Positions 27,053-37,782 of a stretch of 64,000 nt of DNA are shown here, one piece after another (position 1 is the stretch's first letter; each line of letters opens with the position of its first letter). Below the pieces are notes generated by a model. It made no database searches. It was not told where the DNA came from and worked only from the letters and a program-made list of their open reading frames with translations. A program made the translations under genes and the position numbers. The DNA is from Prochlorococcus marinus str. MIT 9201 (GTDB taxonomy: Bacteria > Cyanobacteriota > Cyanobacteriia > PCC-6307 > Cyanobiaceae): contig NZ_JNAL01000005.1 in assembly GCF_000759955.1 (NCBI RefSeq), positions 62,001-126,000 of the forward strand, read 5' to 3'.

Positions 27053-27520
27053 ATGGAATTTATATTATTTTTGAGCAAATTAGATAAAGAGATTCTTAAC
27101 TTATTAATGAAAGCAAACTACATAGTTGAAGAAAATAAAATTGAATGTCTATTAAACAAAGAAATAAAAGGGCTACATAATTTTAAAGAAAATAAAATAA
27201 TAATATGTACTGAAAATGCAAAAAAGAAAACAAATTTTAGAAATAAGAATCAAAACCCAAATATAGATAACTTCAAAACAGAAAGGGCGATAAGAAAAGC
27301 ATTAAGACACGAAGCAATTCATGCGATACAAAAATGTAATGACAATAAAACAATAGGGGATATAAAAAAATTAGAAAGCAAATTGCATCAAAGTAAAAGA
27401 AAAGCATTAGAGTTCTCTAGTTCAAATTTTTCTGGGACTTATGCGAAAGAAGTAGAAGCTTATGTTCTTGAAGATAAGCCCAAAAAAGTTAAAAACTTGA
27501 TTAAAAAATACTGCCTATAA
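27053..27520 (+). CDS. putative zinc metalloprotease (HExxH) after umuC
   Basis: A 155-residue basic protein of no family I can name with certainty. It carries HEAIH (H86, E87, H90) in LRHEAIHAIQKC, which resembles the Atp23/M76 motif, and a later acidic stretch (AKEVEAYVLED, E133/E135) that could give the third zinc ligand. No signal peptide or membrane span, so it is likely cytoplasmic. It lies 10 bases behind umuC, suggesting damage-inducible expression. A role in DNA-protein crosslink cleavage, as for SprT/Spartan proteases, is speculation. Confidence 0.7.
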   Translation: MEFILFLSKLDKEILNLLMKANYIVEENKIECLLNKEIKGLHNFKENKIIICTENAKKKTNFRNKNQNPNIDNFKTERAIRKALRHEAIHAIQKCNDNKTIGDIKKLESKLHQSKRKALEFSSSNFSGTYAKEVEAYVLEDKPKKVKNLIKKYCL

Positions 27521-27536
27521 ATTAAAAATTTTTATA

Positions 27537-29570
27537 TTAACTAGCGAGGAAATTGCCACAACGTTGTTTGTCTAAGAAATTTATATGTTGTCTTTCTACG
27601 TAATATAATTCCTGAAACTTAATGGCATCTGAGTTTAAATCCTTAAAAAGATCATCAATCTCTTTACTTGTATTTGAAGAACCAGAAGAAGGATTATCTA
27701 TTAAAATGGATATACAATTTTCTAAAGTTTTTAATCTTTGAGATCCCCAAGATTCTATTAAATGTCTACATCTTTTTAGAGAATTGTATTTCTCAAGAAG
27801 TGATAATGTTCCTAGTAAATTGTCCTTAGGATTACTCAACAATGTTAAAAACAACTCATTTGGATTAATAAAAATATTAATTTTATTTGATGATTCAGGA
27901 TTATTGAGAGCTAAGTAATCAGGCAGAAGTGAAATTAAGTTAATAGAAGAAAAATCTTTTTGAAGATTTTGTCTATTTGATTGTTTTAAATCATTTAAGT
28001 AATTTAGACCTAAATTATTTTGTTCAATTTTTGAAATAGCTTCCCATAGACTTTGAATATAACTAGTATTAAAAACATTAATTTCTCTTTTAAGAAATTC
28101 ATCACGAATAAAAAGTCGAAGATCAGGACAATGTAAATAATAAAATATTATTTCAGATTCATTTTTTTCACGCCGAGAAATTTCATTTGGTTGTTCAAAT
28201 TTTTTTGATCTACCATGCCAACGAAATCCCCTAACTTGATTTCTTAAATCTTGTTCAAACTGTATCGCTAACCTTGCTTGTCCTTTACTTAATCGTTCGG
28301 AAACTTTTTGCAAGTAATGAGTTCTTATTGATGATTGAGGTAATTTGCTCAATAATTTTACCAATAAAGAAATTACACTTTGGAAATTTTCAGACTTAGT
28401 TAAATCTTTATCTTTAAAAATCTGATCAATCTCCCAATCAATCCAAAAGGATGAATTATCAATTAAGTTATTGTAATCTTCTGGAGTATGATTATTCAAA
28501 AATTCATCAGGATCTTTAAAATCATTAAGTTGAAGTATCTTTAGATTAATTTGATCATGGAGAGATAAGCTTTCAACTTCTTTTATTACTCTTTTGGTAG
28601 CTAATATTCCTGCATTATCAGAATCAAAATTTAAGATTATATTTTTATTATCTGTACATCTACATAATTGAGAAATTTGATACTTATTTAATGCAGTTCC
28701 TAGGGAGGCTACAGAATTAGAAATACCTTTTGCATGAAGAGAAATTACATCAAAGTATCCTTCAACAATAATAGCTTTATCTGTTTTCCTTATATTGCTA
28801 GATGCTTTTTCAAATGCAAATAACATTTTCCCTTTTTCAAATATCTCTGATTCAGGTGAATTAAGATATTTGGGTTCCTGTCCATCAAGAGATCTTCCAC
28901 CGAAGGCAACTACTCGTCCTTGCATATCATGAATTGGAACTATTAATCTATTTCTAAAACGATCATATATCTTGTCAGAATTATCTTTTGAAATTGCAAG
29001 ACCTGAGGCCAATATTAAATTAGTTGGGAATTTTTCTACCTTGGATAAATAATTAAATAAATCATTCCATGAATTCGGGGCGAAACCCAATTCAAATTCA
29101 TCAATAACTTTATTACTCAATTTTCTCTTGGATCTTAAATATTCCATAGCATCAACACCAACAGAATTATTTAGTTGAGACTTAAACCAATTTTTAGTGA
29201 CTCTTAATATTTTATAAAGTTCTTCTTTTCTAGATAATTGTTTTTTATAAGCATCGACTTGGGGACCCTCAAGATTTTCAACATTTACATTATTTTTTTT
29301 AGCGAGAGAAAGTACAACATCTGAAAAATTTGCACGAGTAAATTCCATTAAAAATTTAATAGAATTACCACCAGCACCACAAGAAAAACAATAATAAAAT
29401 TGTTTACTTGGTGATACTGTCATAGATGGCTTAGTATCATCATGAAAAGGACAAATCCCAACAAATTCCTTGCCTTTTTTCTTAAGAACAATATGTTCAG
29501 ATATAACGTCAACAATATCTGCCTTTTCCTTTACCTCTTGAATAGTTCTTGGGTGTATAGAGTGAACCAT
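27537..29570 (-). CDS. dnaG: DNA primase
   Basis: Makes RNA primers for replication. The N-terminal CHC2 zinc finger is present (CPFHDD...CFSCGAGG: C40, H43, C61, C64), followed by the RNA-polymerase core with the Toprim motif IVEGYFDVISL and a DnaB-binding C-terminal region. I place the start at MVHSIHPRT (29570); an ATG five codons earlier (29585) is also possible. Confidence 0.95.
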   Translation of the reverse strand: MVHSIHPRTIQEVKEKADIVDVISEHIVLKKKGKEFVGICPFHDDTKPSMTVSPSKQFYYCFSCGAGGNSIKFLMEFTRANFSDVVLSLAKKNNVNVENLEGPQVDAYKKQLSRKEELYKILRVTKNWFKSQLNNSVGVDAMEYLRSKRKLSNKVIDEFELGFAPNSWNDLFNYLSKVEKFPTNLILASGLAISKDNSDKIYDRFRNRLIVPIHDMQGRVVAFGGRSLDGQEPKYLNSPESEIFEKGKMLFAFEKASSNIRKTDKAIIVEGYFDVISLHAKGISNSVASLGTALNKYQISQLCRCTDNKNIILNFDSDNAGILATKRVIKEVESLSLHDQINLKILQLNDFKDPDEFLNNHTPEDYNNLIDNSSFWIDWEIDQIFKDKDLTKSENFQSVISLLVKLLSKLPQSSIRTHYLQKVSERLSKGQARLAIQFEQDLRNQVRGFRWHGRSKKFEQPNEISRREKNESEIIFYYLHCPDLRLFIRDEFLKREINVFNTSYIQSLWEAISKIEQNNLGLNYLNDLKQSNRQNLQKDFSSINLISLLPDYLALNNPESSNKINIFINPNELFLTLLSNPKDNLLGTLSLLEKYNSLKRCRHLIESWGSQRLKTLENCISILIDNPSSGSSNTSKEIDDLFKDLNSDAIKFQELYYVERQHINFLDKQRCGNFLAS

Positions 29571-29664
29571 TGAGATTTTTATCAAAAAATAAATAATGAT
29601 TTATTTGTTATAGTTCAAAATCAAATAAGAATCTACTTAATTTCACAATAAAACTATTTTTTAA

Positions 29665-30555
29665 ATGATAGACATCGCAAAATTAGAAAAAAAAATTAAT
29701 TCATTGAATAAGTTTAATTTGGTCTTTGCCTCATTCTTTTTTAGTTTAATGACTTTATGTGTAAAAAATATTGATAAAAGGATACCTATATATGAATTAG
29801 TTTTATTCAGATCATTAATAAGTTTAATAATTACATTATCAATTATTAATTTAAAAAATATAAATCCATGGGGCAAAAATAGACCATTACTTATCCTAAG
29901 AGGTGTTTTAGGAACTTTAGCTTTAGTTTGTATTTTTTATGCGATAAGAAATATGCCTCTTAGTATATCTACCGTCATTCAGTACACATATCCTATCTTT
30001 ATTTCAATATTTGCTGGCATATTTATAAATGAAAAAATAACGCGGAATATATTTTTTGCTTTAATGATTGGCTGGATTGGAATATTAGTGATATTAAATC
30101 CAAGTCAGTTATCAAGTATAAAAGTTGAAATTGAAAATTTTTCGATTTTTATAGCATTTCTTGGGGCAATCTGTACTGCATTGGCTTACGTTGCAGTTAA
30201 GAAACTTTCATTTACTGAGGATGTTTATGTAATTATTGAATATTTTCCACTTGTTTCTTTTATAACTTTATTGCCAATTGTATTAATCAACTGGGTTACA
30301 CCAAATTGGAATGAATTAGTTTGGATTATTGGCATTGGTTTATTTACTCAATTAGGTCAAACTTTTTTAACTATAGGTTTAAAAAATTTACCTGCTTCTA
30401 AAGCTTCAATAATTAACTATTTACAAGTTTTATTTGGATCAATTTGGGGTGTTTTGTTTTTTAGTGAAATAATAAACATAAATTTTTTATTAGGGGCCTC
30501 TTTAGTTTTATTAGGAACTATTATTTCTACAACCAAAATACGTAAAAAGATATAA
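29665..30555 (+). CDS. EamA/DMT family transporter
   Basis: A 296-residue membrane protein with about ten hydrophobic segments in two EamA repeats (about 15-140 and 160-290). Members export amino acids, nucleotides or other metabolites; no substrate can be inferred. It is divergent from dnaG across about 80-95 bases. Confidence 0.85.
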   Translation: MIDIAKLEKKINSLNKFNLVFASFFFSLMTLCVKNIDKRIPIYELVLFRSLISLIITLSIINLKNINPWGKNRPLLILRGVLGTLALVCIFYAIRNMPLSISTVIQYTYPIFISIFAGIFINEKITRNIFFALMIGWIGILVILNPSQLSSIKVEIENFSIFIAFLGAICTALAYVAVKKLSFTEDVYVIIEYFPLVSFITLLPIVLINWVTPNWNELVWIIGIGLFTQLGQTFLTIGLKNLPASKASIINYLQVLFGSIWGVLFFSEIININFLLGASLVLLGTIISTTKIRKKI

Positions 30556-30576
30556 AATATAAAAAAATCTTGCCTA

Positions 30577-30930
30577 ATGATGAAATTCCTCTTATTTGCA
30601 TTGTTTTTCTTTTCTCCTTTACTCAAAGTTAATGCATCAACACCGAAAGCTGCGACATGTACAAGAAAAGAATATAGAGAAGAATATATTCCTGGATCAC
30701 AATCAAGCCCAGGCTACGTTAAAAATTATGTAGTTGATGTAGAAATTCCTTGTGGAGGTGATCAAGCACAAAATGTTGACAATAATGATTGCAGTGAAGG
30801 TTCTGTCATTGGAGGTCTCCTTGGTGCCGGAATAGCTCTTTCCTCCACTAGAGGTAAAGATAGATTTTGGGCAGTACCTGCTGCCGGAACTGCAGGAGCA
30901 CTAATTGGATGTCAGGTGGATGGTGGTTAA
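30577..30930 (+). CDS. exported small protein with glycine-zipper-like segment
   Basis: A 117-residue protein with a likely Sec signal (MMKFLLFALFFFSPLLKVNA, cleavage near 21). Mature cysteines occur at about 28, 60, 72 and 113. The second half (GSVIGGLLGAGIAL...AAGTAGALIGCQ) has the spacing of a two-helix glycine zipper, as in small envelope proteins. The first codon may be the second ATG. It is followed directly by ruvA. Confidence 0.65.
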   Translation: MMKFLLFALFFFSPLLKVNASTPKAATCTRKEYREEYIPGSQSSPGYVKNYVVDVEIPCGGDQAQNVDNNDCSEGSVIGGLLGAGIALSSTRGKDRFWAVPAAGTAGALIGCQVDGG

Positions 30931-31608
30931 TTGATTAGTTGGATAAATGGAGAATTAGTTGAATATTGGCAAAATAATCAAAAATTTTTTGTTTTAATAA
31001 ATTGTCATGGCCTGGGGTATGAAATACAAATACTAGAACCATTTTTTCTCAAATTAAAAAAAAATCAGATATCCAATAAAAATATTATTCTTTGGATAAA
31101 ACATATTAAGAAAGAAGATTCAGATTTACTATTTGGTTTTACATCAAAGGATCAAAAAAAATTTTTTATTGAAATTATAAATATTCGAGGTATTGGTTCC
31201 CAAATTGGTATGGGGATATTAAATAAATTTTCTATCAGTGAATTAAACGATGCCATTAATACACAAAATAAAAAATTAATTTGTACAGTTCCTGGTATAG
31301 GACAAAAAATGAGCGAGCGTTTGATTTTAGAATTAAAAAGTAAATTTAAAAAAGAATTTCAAATCAATAATGAAAAAAGCAAAGATATATTTCAAATTAA
31401 AGATAATGAAATCAAAAAAATAGTGGAGGATCTTAATTTAACTCTAAGCTCATTAAATTACACTAAAAATCAAATAAAAAGTATTTTGCCTCTTATCATT
31501 AAAGAAACAGATGACTTTAAGAAAAAAGAAAAAAACATATCATTTGAAAATCTATTAAAACTCGCTATGAATCACCTTGATAATGATAGTAGTAATATAG
31601 GTAGATAA
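30931..31608 (+). CDS. ruvA: Holliday junction protein RuvA
   Basis: Tetrameric DNA-binding subunit of the RuvAB branch-migration motor. MISWINGELVEYW at the start, helix-hairpin-helix segments (IRGIGSQIGMGIL and VPGIGQKMSERLILELK) and the C-terminal RuvB-binding region are visible. 225 residues. Start is TTG at 30931, directly after the preceding stop. Confidence 0.93.
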   Translation: MISWINGELVEYWQNNQKFFVLINCHGLGYEIQILEPFFLKLKKNQISNKNIILWIKHIKKEDSDLLFGFTSKDQKKFFIEIINIRGIGSQIGMGILNKFSISELNDAINTQNKKLICTVPGIGQKMSERLILELKSKFKKEFQINNEKSKDIFQIKDNEIKKIVEDLNLTLSSLNYTKNQIKSILPLIIKETDDFKKKEKNISFENLLKLAMNHLDNDSSNIGR

Positions 31609-31640
31609 CGTAGTAGAATAAATTTAAGATAATTAATTTT

Positions 31641-31910
31641 ATGTCATTAGATACAGCTGAGAAACAAAAGCTTATTGAAACCCATCAAGTACATGCAACT
31701 GATACGGGTTCAGTAGAAGTTCAAGTTGCAATCCTTTCAAAAAGAATTTCAAAATTAAGTGACCATTTACAAGGCAACATTCATGATTTTGCGTCAAGGC
31801 AAGGATTATTAAAAATGATTGGTAAAAGAAAAAGATTACTATCTTACATAAAAGAAAAAAATATACAAAAATATCAAGATCTTGTAAAGAAAATTGGAAT
31901 CAGAGGATGA
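31641..31910 (+). CDS. rpsO: 30S ribosomal protein S15
   Basis: 89 residues matching S15 throughout: [24 protein letters not shown], the [20 protein letters not shown] core and the basic end. Binds 16S rRNA early in assembly of the small subunit. It lies between ruvA (32 bases) and the PAM68-like gene (9 bases). Confidence 0.97.
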   Translation: MSLDTAEKQKLIETHQVHATDTGSVEVQVAILSKRISKLSDHLQGNIHDFASRQGLLKMIGKRKRLLSYIKEKNIQKYQDLVKKIGIRG

Positions 31911-31919
31911 TTTCCATCT

Positions 31920-32369
31920 ATGAAAAAAAAACAATCCAAAAAAAATATAAGTAAAAAAAAGAAAAAAAACATATCTCAGACAACAGCTTTTGCAAATTTA
32001 GAAACAAAATCAGAAACAATAATTACTCCAAAGAAATCTTCAAGTGGAATCCCAAAATATGTAGCTGATAGGATGGCAAGAAGAATTTTCTTCACCGCAG
32101 GAATACCTACTATCTTAGGTATGTCAGTATTTATTGTGAGCTACATTATCGTTACTAGAAATATTGCTGAAATACCTCCATCTTCAACAATTGCAATTTC
32201 TGCATTGTTTTTTTTGCTAGGTCTTGCAGGATTGAGCTTTGGAATATTATCAGCTAGTTGGGATAAGGAGCCTGGATCTTTTTTCGGGATTGAAAATATT
32301 CCAATGAACATACAAAGAGCAAAAGCAGCATTCAAACCTGCGACCCAGAATTTTGATGAGAATAGTTAA
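31920..32369 (+). CDS. PAM68-like (DUF3464) photosystem II assembly protein
   Basis: 149 residues: a very Lys-rich N terminus, the family segment GIPKYVADRMARRI, two membrane helices (about 60-82 and 93-115) and SASWDKEPGSFFGIENI. PAM68 of plants and Sll0933 of Synechocystis act in early photosystem II assembly (CP47 insertion). It converges on dnaE with 1 base between. Confidence 0.85.
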   Translation: MKKKQSKKNISKKKKKNISQTTAFANLETKSETIITPKKSSSGIPKYVADRMARRIFFTAGIPTILGMSVFIVSYIIVTRNIAEIPPSSTIAISALFFLLGLAGLSFGILSASWDKEPGSFFGIENIPMNIQRAKAAFKPATQNFDENS

Positions 32370-32370
32370 T

Positions 32371-35300
32371 CTAAGAAACTAATGATTTCAAATTAACTTG
32401 GAATGATTTATCTTCTAATAATTTGCATACTCCTTGAATATCTCCAATACAGAATTGTTCCCCAAATTTAACGTAAGTAATGCTGTTTTTATTTCTTACC
32501 GCAGCTAATACTGGAATCTTGACTCCACATTTGTCTTTTTCTGGCTTAAATTTAGTTAAACATTCTCTTAGCGTATTTTGTACTCTTACATCTGATGCTT
32601 GATTGCTTTCAAGATTGATTATAAGCAACTTAAGATTATCTATTTCCCTACAATCATCAATTATTAATTGGGTTTTATCACTTTTTTTATCTATAGTTCC
32701 CCAAAACAATAACCTAGTATCAGTCAAAAGAAATTCTGATAATCTTAAATAGGTTTTAGGGAAAACAATAGCTTCACAACTTCCTGAAAGATCTTCAAGC
32801 TGTACTATAGCCATTCTATCCCCTTTTCTCGTTGTGATTTGTTTCAATTCAGGGATCATCCCAACTAGAGAAACCTTTGTTTTATCCTTAGTTTCTTCTA
32901 ACTGCGAAATACTGATCGGAGATACAAGTTTTGCTGGTTTTGCCAAATGCTTTAGAGGATGATCAGATAAATAGAATCCCAAAAGTTGCTTTTCTAATCT
33001 CAACTTCTCAATGAGTGAATAATCCTCTACCTTAACTAGTTGTTTATCAGTAAATGTAACGCTTGAAAATTCCTCTTTAGAATCAAATAGATTTCCTTGA
33101 CCAGATAACCTATCACGGTTTCGTGAAGAAGCCCACTCAATGACATGTTCAAGATCTGACAACAATTGAGCTCTATTTTTATCATTTGAAAACTCATCAA
33201 GGGCACCACAGTGAATTAGAGATTCAAGGTTTCTTTTATTAAGAAGATTAGAAGGTAAACGATCACACAAATCTGATAAAGAAGTAAAACTACCATATTC
33301 ATTACGATTTTTAATTATATTTTTTATTGCAGAATCTCCTAGATTCTTAATTGCAGAAAGACCAAATAGAATCTGATTATTTTTTATAGTGAAATCAATA
33401 CCAGAAAAATTAATACTAGGTGAAATAACCTCTATTCCCATCGAATAACAATTAGAAATATATCTTTGCATCTTGTCTGTTGAACCAGAATTAACACTTA
33501 AGAGGGCTGCCATATATGCGACAGGATAATGAGCTTTTAAAAAAGCTGTTTGGTAAGTTACTGCACCATAAGCGGTTGAGTGGCTTTTATTGAAACAATA
33601 TTCTGCAAATAAAACCATTTGATCAAAAAGATCATTAGCTAATTTATCATTAACGCCCTTTTTCATAGAACCTTCTACAAAAATATTCCTGTGTTTAACC
33701 ATCTCTGATACTTTCTTTTTTCCCATTGCTCGTCGAAGTAAATCAGCATCTCCGAGGGAATAACCCGCTAAGTCTTGAGCAATTTTCATGATTTGTTCTT
33801 GGTAAACCATTATTCCATAGGTTTCAGTAAGAATTGACTTTATAAAAGGGTGAGGGAAATCAACCTTTTCATTGCCATTTTTTCGATTTATGAATTTAGG
33901 TATAAGGCCAGCATCAAGTGGACCTGGTCTATATAGAGCGAGAATAGATGAAATATCCTCAAGAGAATTAGGTTTAAAGTCCTTTACAACCTGCTTCATC
34001 CCAGAAGATTCAAGTTGAAATATACCTTCAAGATCTCCTCTCCCAATAAGTTCAAAGGTTTTACAGTCATTTTGAGGTAACTCATCAACATTTATTATCT
34101 TTCCAGTAGATTCATTAATAAGAGAAACTGTTTTTTCAATCATAGTAAGATTCTTAAGACCCAAGAAATCCATTTTCAATAACCCAAGTGATTCAATATC
34201 ATCCATAGAATATTGAGTTATTATTTGTCCTTCATTATTCCTTTGTAAAGGGACAAGTTCATCAAGAGGATCAGATGCAATAACGACTCCTGCAGCATGA
34301 ACCCCATATGTTTTATTAGTTCCCTCAATTCTTAGAGCCAAATCGATCCATCTTTTAACTTTATCGTCATTAATGTATTTACCCCTAAACTCTTGACTTG
34401 GAGAATTCTTATCGATCATTTCCTTTAATTTAAAAGGTTTTCCCCTGACAACTGGTATTAACTTGGCTAGTTTATCTGCCTCTCCATAAGGAATATCTAA
34501 AACTCTTGCAACATCTTTTAAAACCGCTTTAGAAGTCATTTTATTGAAAGTAATTATTTGCGCTACTTTATCCTCTCCATATCGATTAGTTACATAATCA
34601 ATAACTTCATTTCTTCTTTCAATACAAAAGTCTGTATCAATATCTGGCATAGACTTTCTTGCAGGGTTTAAAAATCTTTCAAACAGCAGTCCATGCTCAA
34701 CAGGATCTATATTTGTGATTTGAAGAGCATAGGCCACTAGTGAACCTGCTGCAGAACCTCTTCCTGGTCCAACAGGGATACAGTTATCTCTAGCAAATTT
34801 GATATAGTCCCAAACAACCAAAAAATAATCAGGAAACCCCATATCTTTTATGATTTTCAATTCCGAAGATAGTCTTTTTTTATAAATTTCATCAATTTCT
34901 GTAAGTTCGTTTTTTTTGAGTCTTTTCAACAGACCCTCATTAGATAATTGAGTAAGCAGAGAAAATGAGTCTTTGTCTCGGCTAAGAGGGAATTTTGGCA
35001 TTCTATATTTACCAAACAAATCAAAAACTTCGATTTTTTTTGAAATTTCGACTGTATTGTTCACTGCCTCTATAATTGATTCATCATCTATGTGATCTTT
35101 AAAAAGTTCAAGCATTTCGCTTTCACTTTTAATGTATTCTGTACCGGTATATCTCAATCTTTTTTCATCGCTTATTAATTTCCCCGTTAATACACAAAGT
35201 AAAGCATCATGTGATTCAACATCCATATTTGATACATAGTGAGCATCATTAGTAGCAATGACTTTTATTTGATGTTTCTTCCCAATTTTTATTAGTTCAA

Positions 35301-35874
35301 CGTTAACAATTCTATCCTCAATAGAGCCGTGATCTTGTATTTCTAGATAAAAATCATCTGCAAATAATTTTTTATACCAAAGAGCTATATCCTCTGCAAC
35401 ATCTAATCTTCCTTTTAGGATTGCCTGAGGTATTTCTCCGCCAAGACAAGCTGTAGAAACGATAAGACCTTCATTGTATTTATTTAAAAGAAATTTATCA
35501 ATACATGGCCTGGAAAAAATACCACGACCTCTCATTCCATTTAAATGACTAATTGTTGTTAACTTTACGAGGTTCTTATAGCCAATATGATTTTTTGCTA
35601 ATACCACTAAATGATATCTTTTTTCTTTTTTAGGTTGAGGGTCATCAATAGAACCATTAATCACATACATTTCGTTACCAATGATCGGCTTTATACCTTT
35701 TTCCTTACACTTTTTGACTAAATCAAGTACTCCATACATAACTCCATGATCGGTGAGAGCGATGGAATCCATTCCAAGATCAAAGGCTCTATCAACAATT
35801 TTGGATATTTGACTTGCGCCATCAAGCAAACTGTAGTCACTATGATTATGAAGCGGAACGAAACCCATTTTCAA
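32371..35874 (-). CDS. dnaE: DNA polymerase III alpha subunit
   Basis: The replicative polymerase, 1167 residues. Order: PHP domain starting VPLHNHSDYSLLDGA, the C-family polymerase core with catalytic PDIDTDFCIERR and VGPGRGSAAGSLVAY, helix-hairpin-helix region and OB fold (DRMAIVQLEDLSG) near the C terminus. The start may be MGFVP two codons in (35868). Confidence 0.96.
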   Translation of the reverse strand: MKMGFVPLHNHSDYSLLDGASQISKIVDRAFDLGMDSIALTDHGVMYGVLDLVKKCKEKGIKPIIGNEMYVINGSIDDPQPKKEKRYHLVVLAKNHIGYKNLVKLTTISHLNGMRGRGIFSRPCIDKFLLNKYNEGLIVSTACLGGEIPQAILKGRLDVAEDIALWYKKLFADDFYLEIQDHGSIEDRIVNVELIKIGKKHQIKVIATNDAHYVSNMDVESHDALLCVLTGKLISDEKRLRYTGTEYIKSESEMLELFKDHIDDESIIEAVNNTVEISKKIEVFDLFGKYRMPKFPLSRDKDSFSLLTQLSNEGLLKRLKKNELTEIDEIYKKRLSSELKIIKDMGFPDYFLVVWDYIKFARDNCIPVGPGRGSAAGSLVAYALQITNIDPVEHGLLFERFLNPARKSMPDIDTDFCIERRNEVIDYVTNRYGEDKVAQIITFNKMTSKAVLKDVARVLDIPYGEADKLAKLIPVVRGKPFKLKEMIDKNSPSQEFRGKYINDDKVKRWIDLALRIEGTNKTYGVHAAGVVIASDPLDELVPLQRNNEGQIITQYSMDDIESLGLLKMDFLGLKNLTMIEKTVSLINESTGKIINVDELPQNDCKTFELIGRGDLEGIFQLESSGMKQVVKDFKPNSLEDISSILALYRPGPLDAGLIPKFINRKNGNEKVDFPHPFIKSILTETYGIMVYQEQIMKIAQDLAGYSLGDADLLRRAMGKKKVSEMVKHRNIFVEGSMKKGVNDKLANDLFDQMVLFAEYCFNKSHSTAYGAVTYQTAFLKAHYPVAYMAALLSVNSGSTDKMQRYISNCYSMGIEVISPSINFSGIDFTIKNNQILFGLSAIKNLGDSAIKNIIKNRNEYGSFTSLSDLCDRLPSNLLNKRNLESLIHCGALDEFSNDKNRAQLLSDLEHVIEWASSRNRDRLSGQGNLFDSKEEFSSVTFTDKQLVKVEDYSLIEKLRLEKQLLGFYLSDHPLKHLAKPAKLVSPISISQLEETKDKTKVSLVGMIPELKQITTRKGDRMAIVQLEDLSGSCEAIVFPKTYLRLSEFLLTDTRLLFWGTIDKKSDKTQLIIDDCREIDNLKLLIINLESNQASDVRVQNTLRECLTKFKPEKDKCGVKIPVLAAVRNKNSITYVKFGEQFCIGDIQGVCKLLEDKSFQVNLKSLVS

Positions 35875-35953
35875 TTAATTTATATATATAAAATAGAGAA
35901 ATTTAAAAAAAAATCTATACTTTCTGATAACAAATTAATTATTAATACAACTT

Positions 35954-37402
35954 TTAGAATAAAGGTCTATTTTTAACTACTTGAGCATCGATTTCAAAAA
36001 TATTAGCTGCATTCAATATCTTATTTTCTTCTAGTACATCTCCTATTAATTGAAGTCCTATAGGTAATCCTTTTGTATCAAAACCACAAGGAATACTGAT
36101 GGCTGGTAGTCCGGCCAAATTAGCTGGAACAGTTAATAGATCAGAAAGATACATAGAAAGAGGATCATTTACAAAGTCACCCTTCAAAAAAGCTGTAGTA
36201 GGACAAGTTGGTGTTAATAAAATATCTACTTTTTGAAAAGCATTATCAAAATCTTTTCTTATTAGAGTTCTAACCTTTTGTGCTTTCTTATAGTATGCAT
36301 CGCTGTATCCAGCTGACAAAGCATATGTACCTATCAAGATTCTTCTTTGAACTTCATCTCCAAATCCTTCAGCTCTGCTTTTAGAAGTCATCTCTAGAAG
36401 ATTAGAACATTCGTTCGACCTGTAACCATATTTAACTCCATCGTATCTGGCTAAATTTGCTGATGCTTCAGATGGCGCAATTACGTAGTAAGTAGCAATT
36501 CCATCGTTAAATCTAGGACATTCAACTTCATAAATTTCAGCTCCTAAAGTTTTGAATCTATCAACTCCTGAGAGAACAGATTCCTTAACTTCTGGATTAA
36601 GGCCTGGGTGTTCAAAACATTCTTTAATGATTCCTATTTTTAAACCCTTTATAGATTTATTTAAATCAGTCAAATAATTTGGCACTGGCTTATCAAGACA
36701 TGTTGAATCTAGGGGGTCTTTACCAGAAATTGAATAAAGAATTTCAGCAGCATCTGAGACAGTATTTGTAATTGGGCCAATTTGATCGAGAGAACTAGCA
36801 AATGCTACCAGTCCCCATCTGCTAACTCTGCCATAAGTTGGTTTAAGACCTACGACACCGCAAAAGGAAGCTGGTTGTCTTATTGAACCTCCTGTATCAG
36901 AACCTATAGCTGCGGCACAAAATCCAGCGGCAACTGAAGCAGCACTACCACCTGAACTTCCTCCTGGAACTCTATTGATATCCCAAGGATTTGAGGTGAC
37001 ACCAAATACAGAAGTTTCTGTTGAACTACCCATTGCAAATTCATCTAAATTTGTTTTTCCTAAACAAATTCCACCTGAAGACCATAATTTACTCGAGGCC
37101 GTAGATTCATAAGGAGCAACAAAGCTTTTGAGCATTTTACTTGCACAAGTTGTTACAACACCTTTAGTGCATATATTATCCTTTATCGCTATTGGCATCC
37201 CCGCAAGAGGAGGAAGTTTTTCTTTATTTTGAATTAATTTATCTATGTTTTCAGCTTGGGCTATTGCATTTTCTTTTGTAGTGCAAATATATGAGTTAAT
37301 TTCAGGATCTTTATGATCGATTTTGGCAAAAATATCATTAACTAATTCCTTAACAGAAATATTATTTCCAATAATATCCTTTCTTAAAGAATTAAAATTC
37401 AT
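35954..37402 (-). CDS. gatA: glutamyl-tRNA(Gln) amidotransferase subunit A
   Basis: Amidase subunit of GatCAB that converts Glu-tRNA(Gln) to Gln-tRNA(Gln). The Ser-cisSer-Lys catalytic set is visible in PIAIKDNIC and [14 protein letters not shown]...[10 protein letters not shown]. 482 residues, normal. GatB and GatC are not in the window. It follows the DUF1816 gene by 18 bases. Confidence 0.95.
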   Translation of the reverse strand: MNFNSLRKDIIGNNISVKELVNDIFAKIDHKDPEINSYICTTKENAIAQAENIDKLIQNKEKLPPLAGMPIAIKDNICTKGVVTTCASKMLKSFVAPYESTASSKLWSSGGICLGKTNLDEFAMGSSTETSVFGVTSNPWDINRVPGGSSGGSAASVAAGFCAAAIGSDTGGSIRQPASFCGVVGLKPTYGRVSRWGLVAFASSLDQIGPITNTVSDAAEILYSISGKDPLDSTCLDKPVPNYLTDLNKSIKGLKIGIIKECFEHPGLNPEVKESVLSGVDRFKTLGAEIYEVECPRFNDGIATYYVIAPSEASANLARYDGVKYGYRSNECSNLLEMTSKSRAEGFGDEVQRRILIGTYALSAGYSDAYYKKAQKVRTLIRKDFDNAFQKVDILLTPTCPTTAFLKGDFVNDPLSMYLSDLLTVPANLAGLPAISIPCGFDTKGLPIGLQLIGDVLEENKILNAANIFEIDAQVVKNRPLF

Positions 37403-37420
37403 TTCTTAAAATTAAAGTTA

Positions 37421-37636
37421 TCAAACAGTTAGGGGTTCTTCTTTTTTGCAGCGAATCAAACTATGTTTAATATTTTTGGAACCTTCATCAGAAAGATCTT
37501 TAATAAAAGAAGACATATTTTCTTTTAGACTACGTTTAGTAATGAAAGGTCCAAACCAGTATGTGCCCTTAGGCTGTTCTGTCTCAATCTTAGCCCACCA
37601 AGCTAATCCGAGTTTGTTTCCAAAATTTCTAATCAA
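37421..37636 (-). CDS. DUF1816 family protein
   Basis: 71 residues with the family core LAWWAKIETEQPKGTYWFGPF and a helical second half. DUF1816 proteins are small cyanobacterial proteins, some related to phycobilisome linker C-terminal pieces; function unknown. It is upstream of gatA on the same strand. The 146 bases between it and the methyltransferase gene show no further gene. Confidence 0.75.
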   Translation of the reverse strand: MIRNFGNKLGLAWWAKIETEQPKGTYWFGPFITKRSLKENMSSFIKDLSDEGSKNIKHSLIRCKKEEPLTV

Positions 37637-37782
37637 GTTTATTGGCCTATAAGACCATCAATTCTTGTTAAATTCTATACAATTTTGTAGTGAAAATTCA
37701 ATAAATTTTTATTAATCACATAAATATATGGAAACAACAACATTTTAGAAGTATTTAATAGTAGTGATTTTTAAAAAATAAA

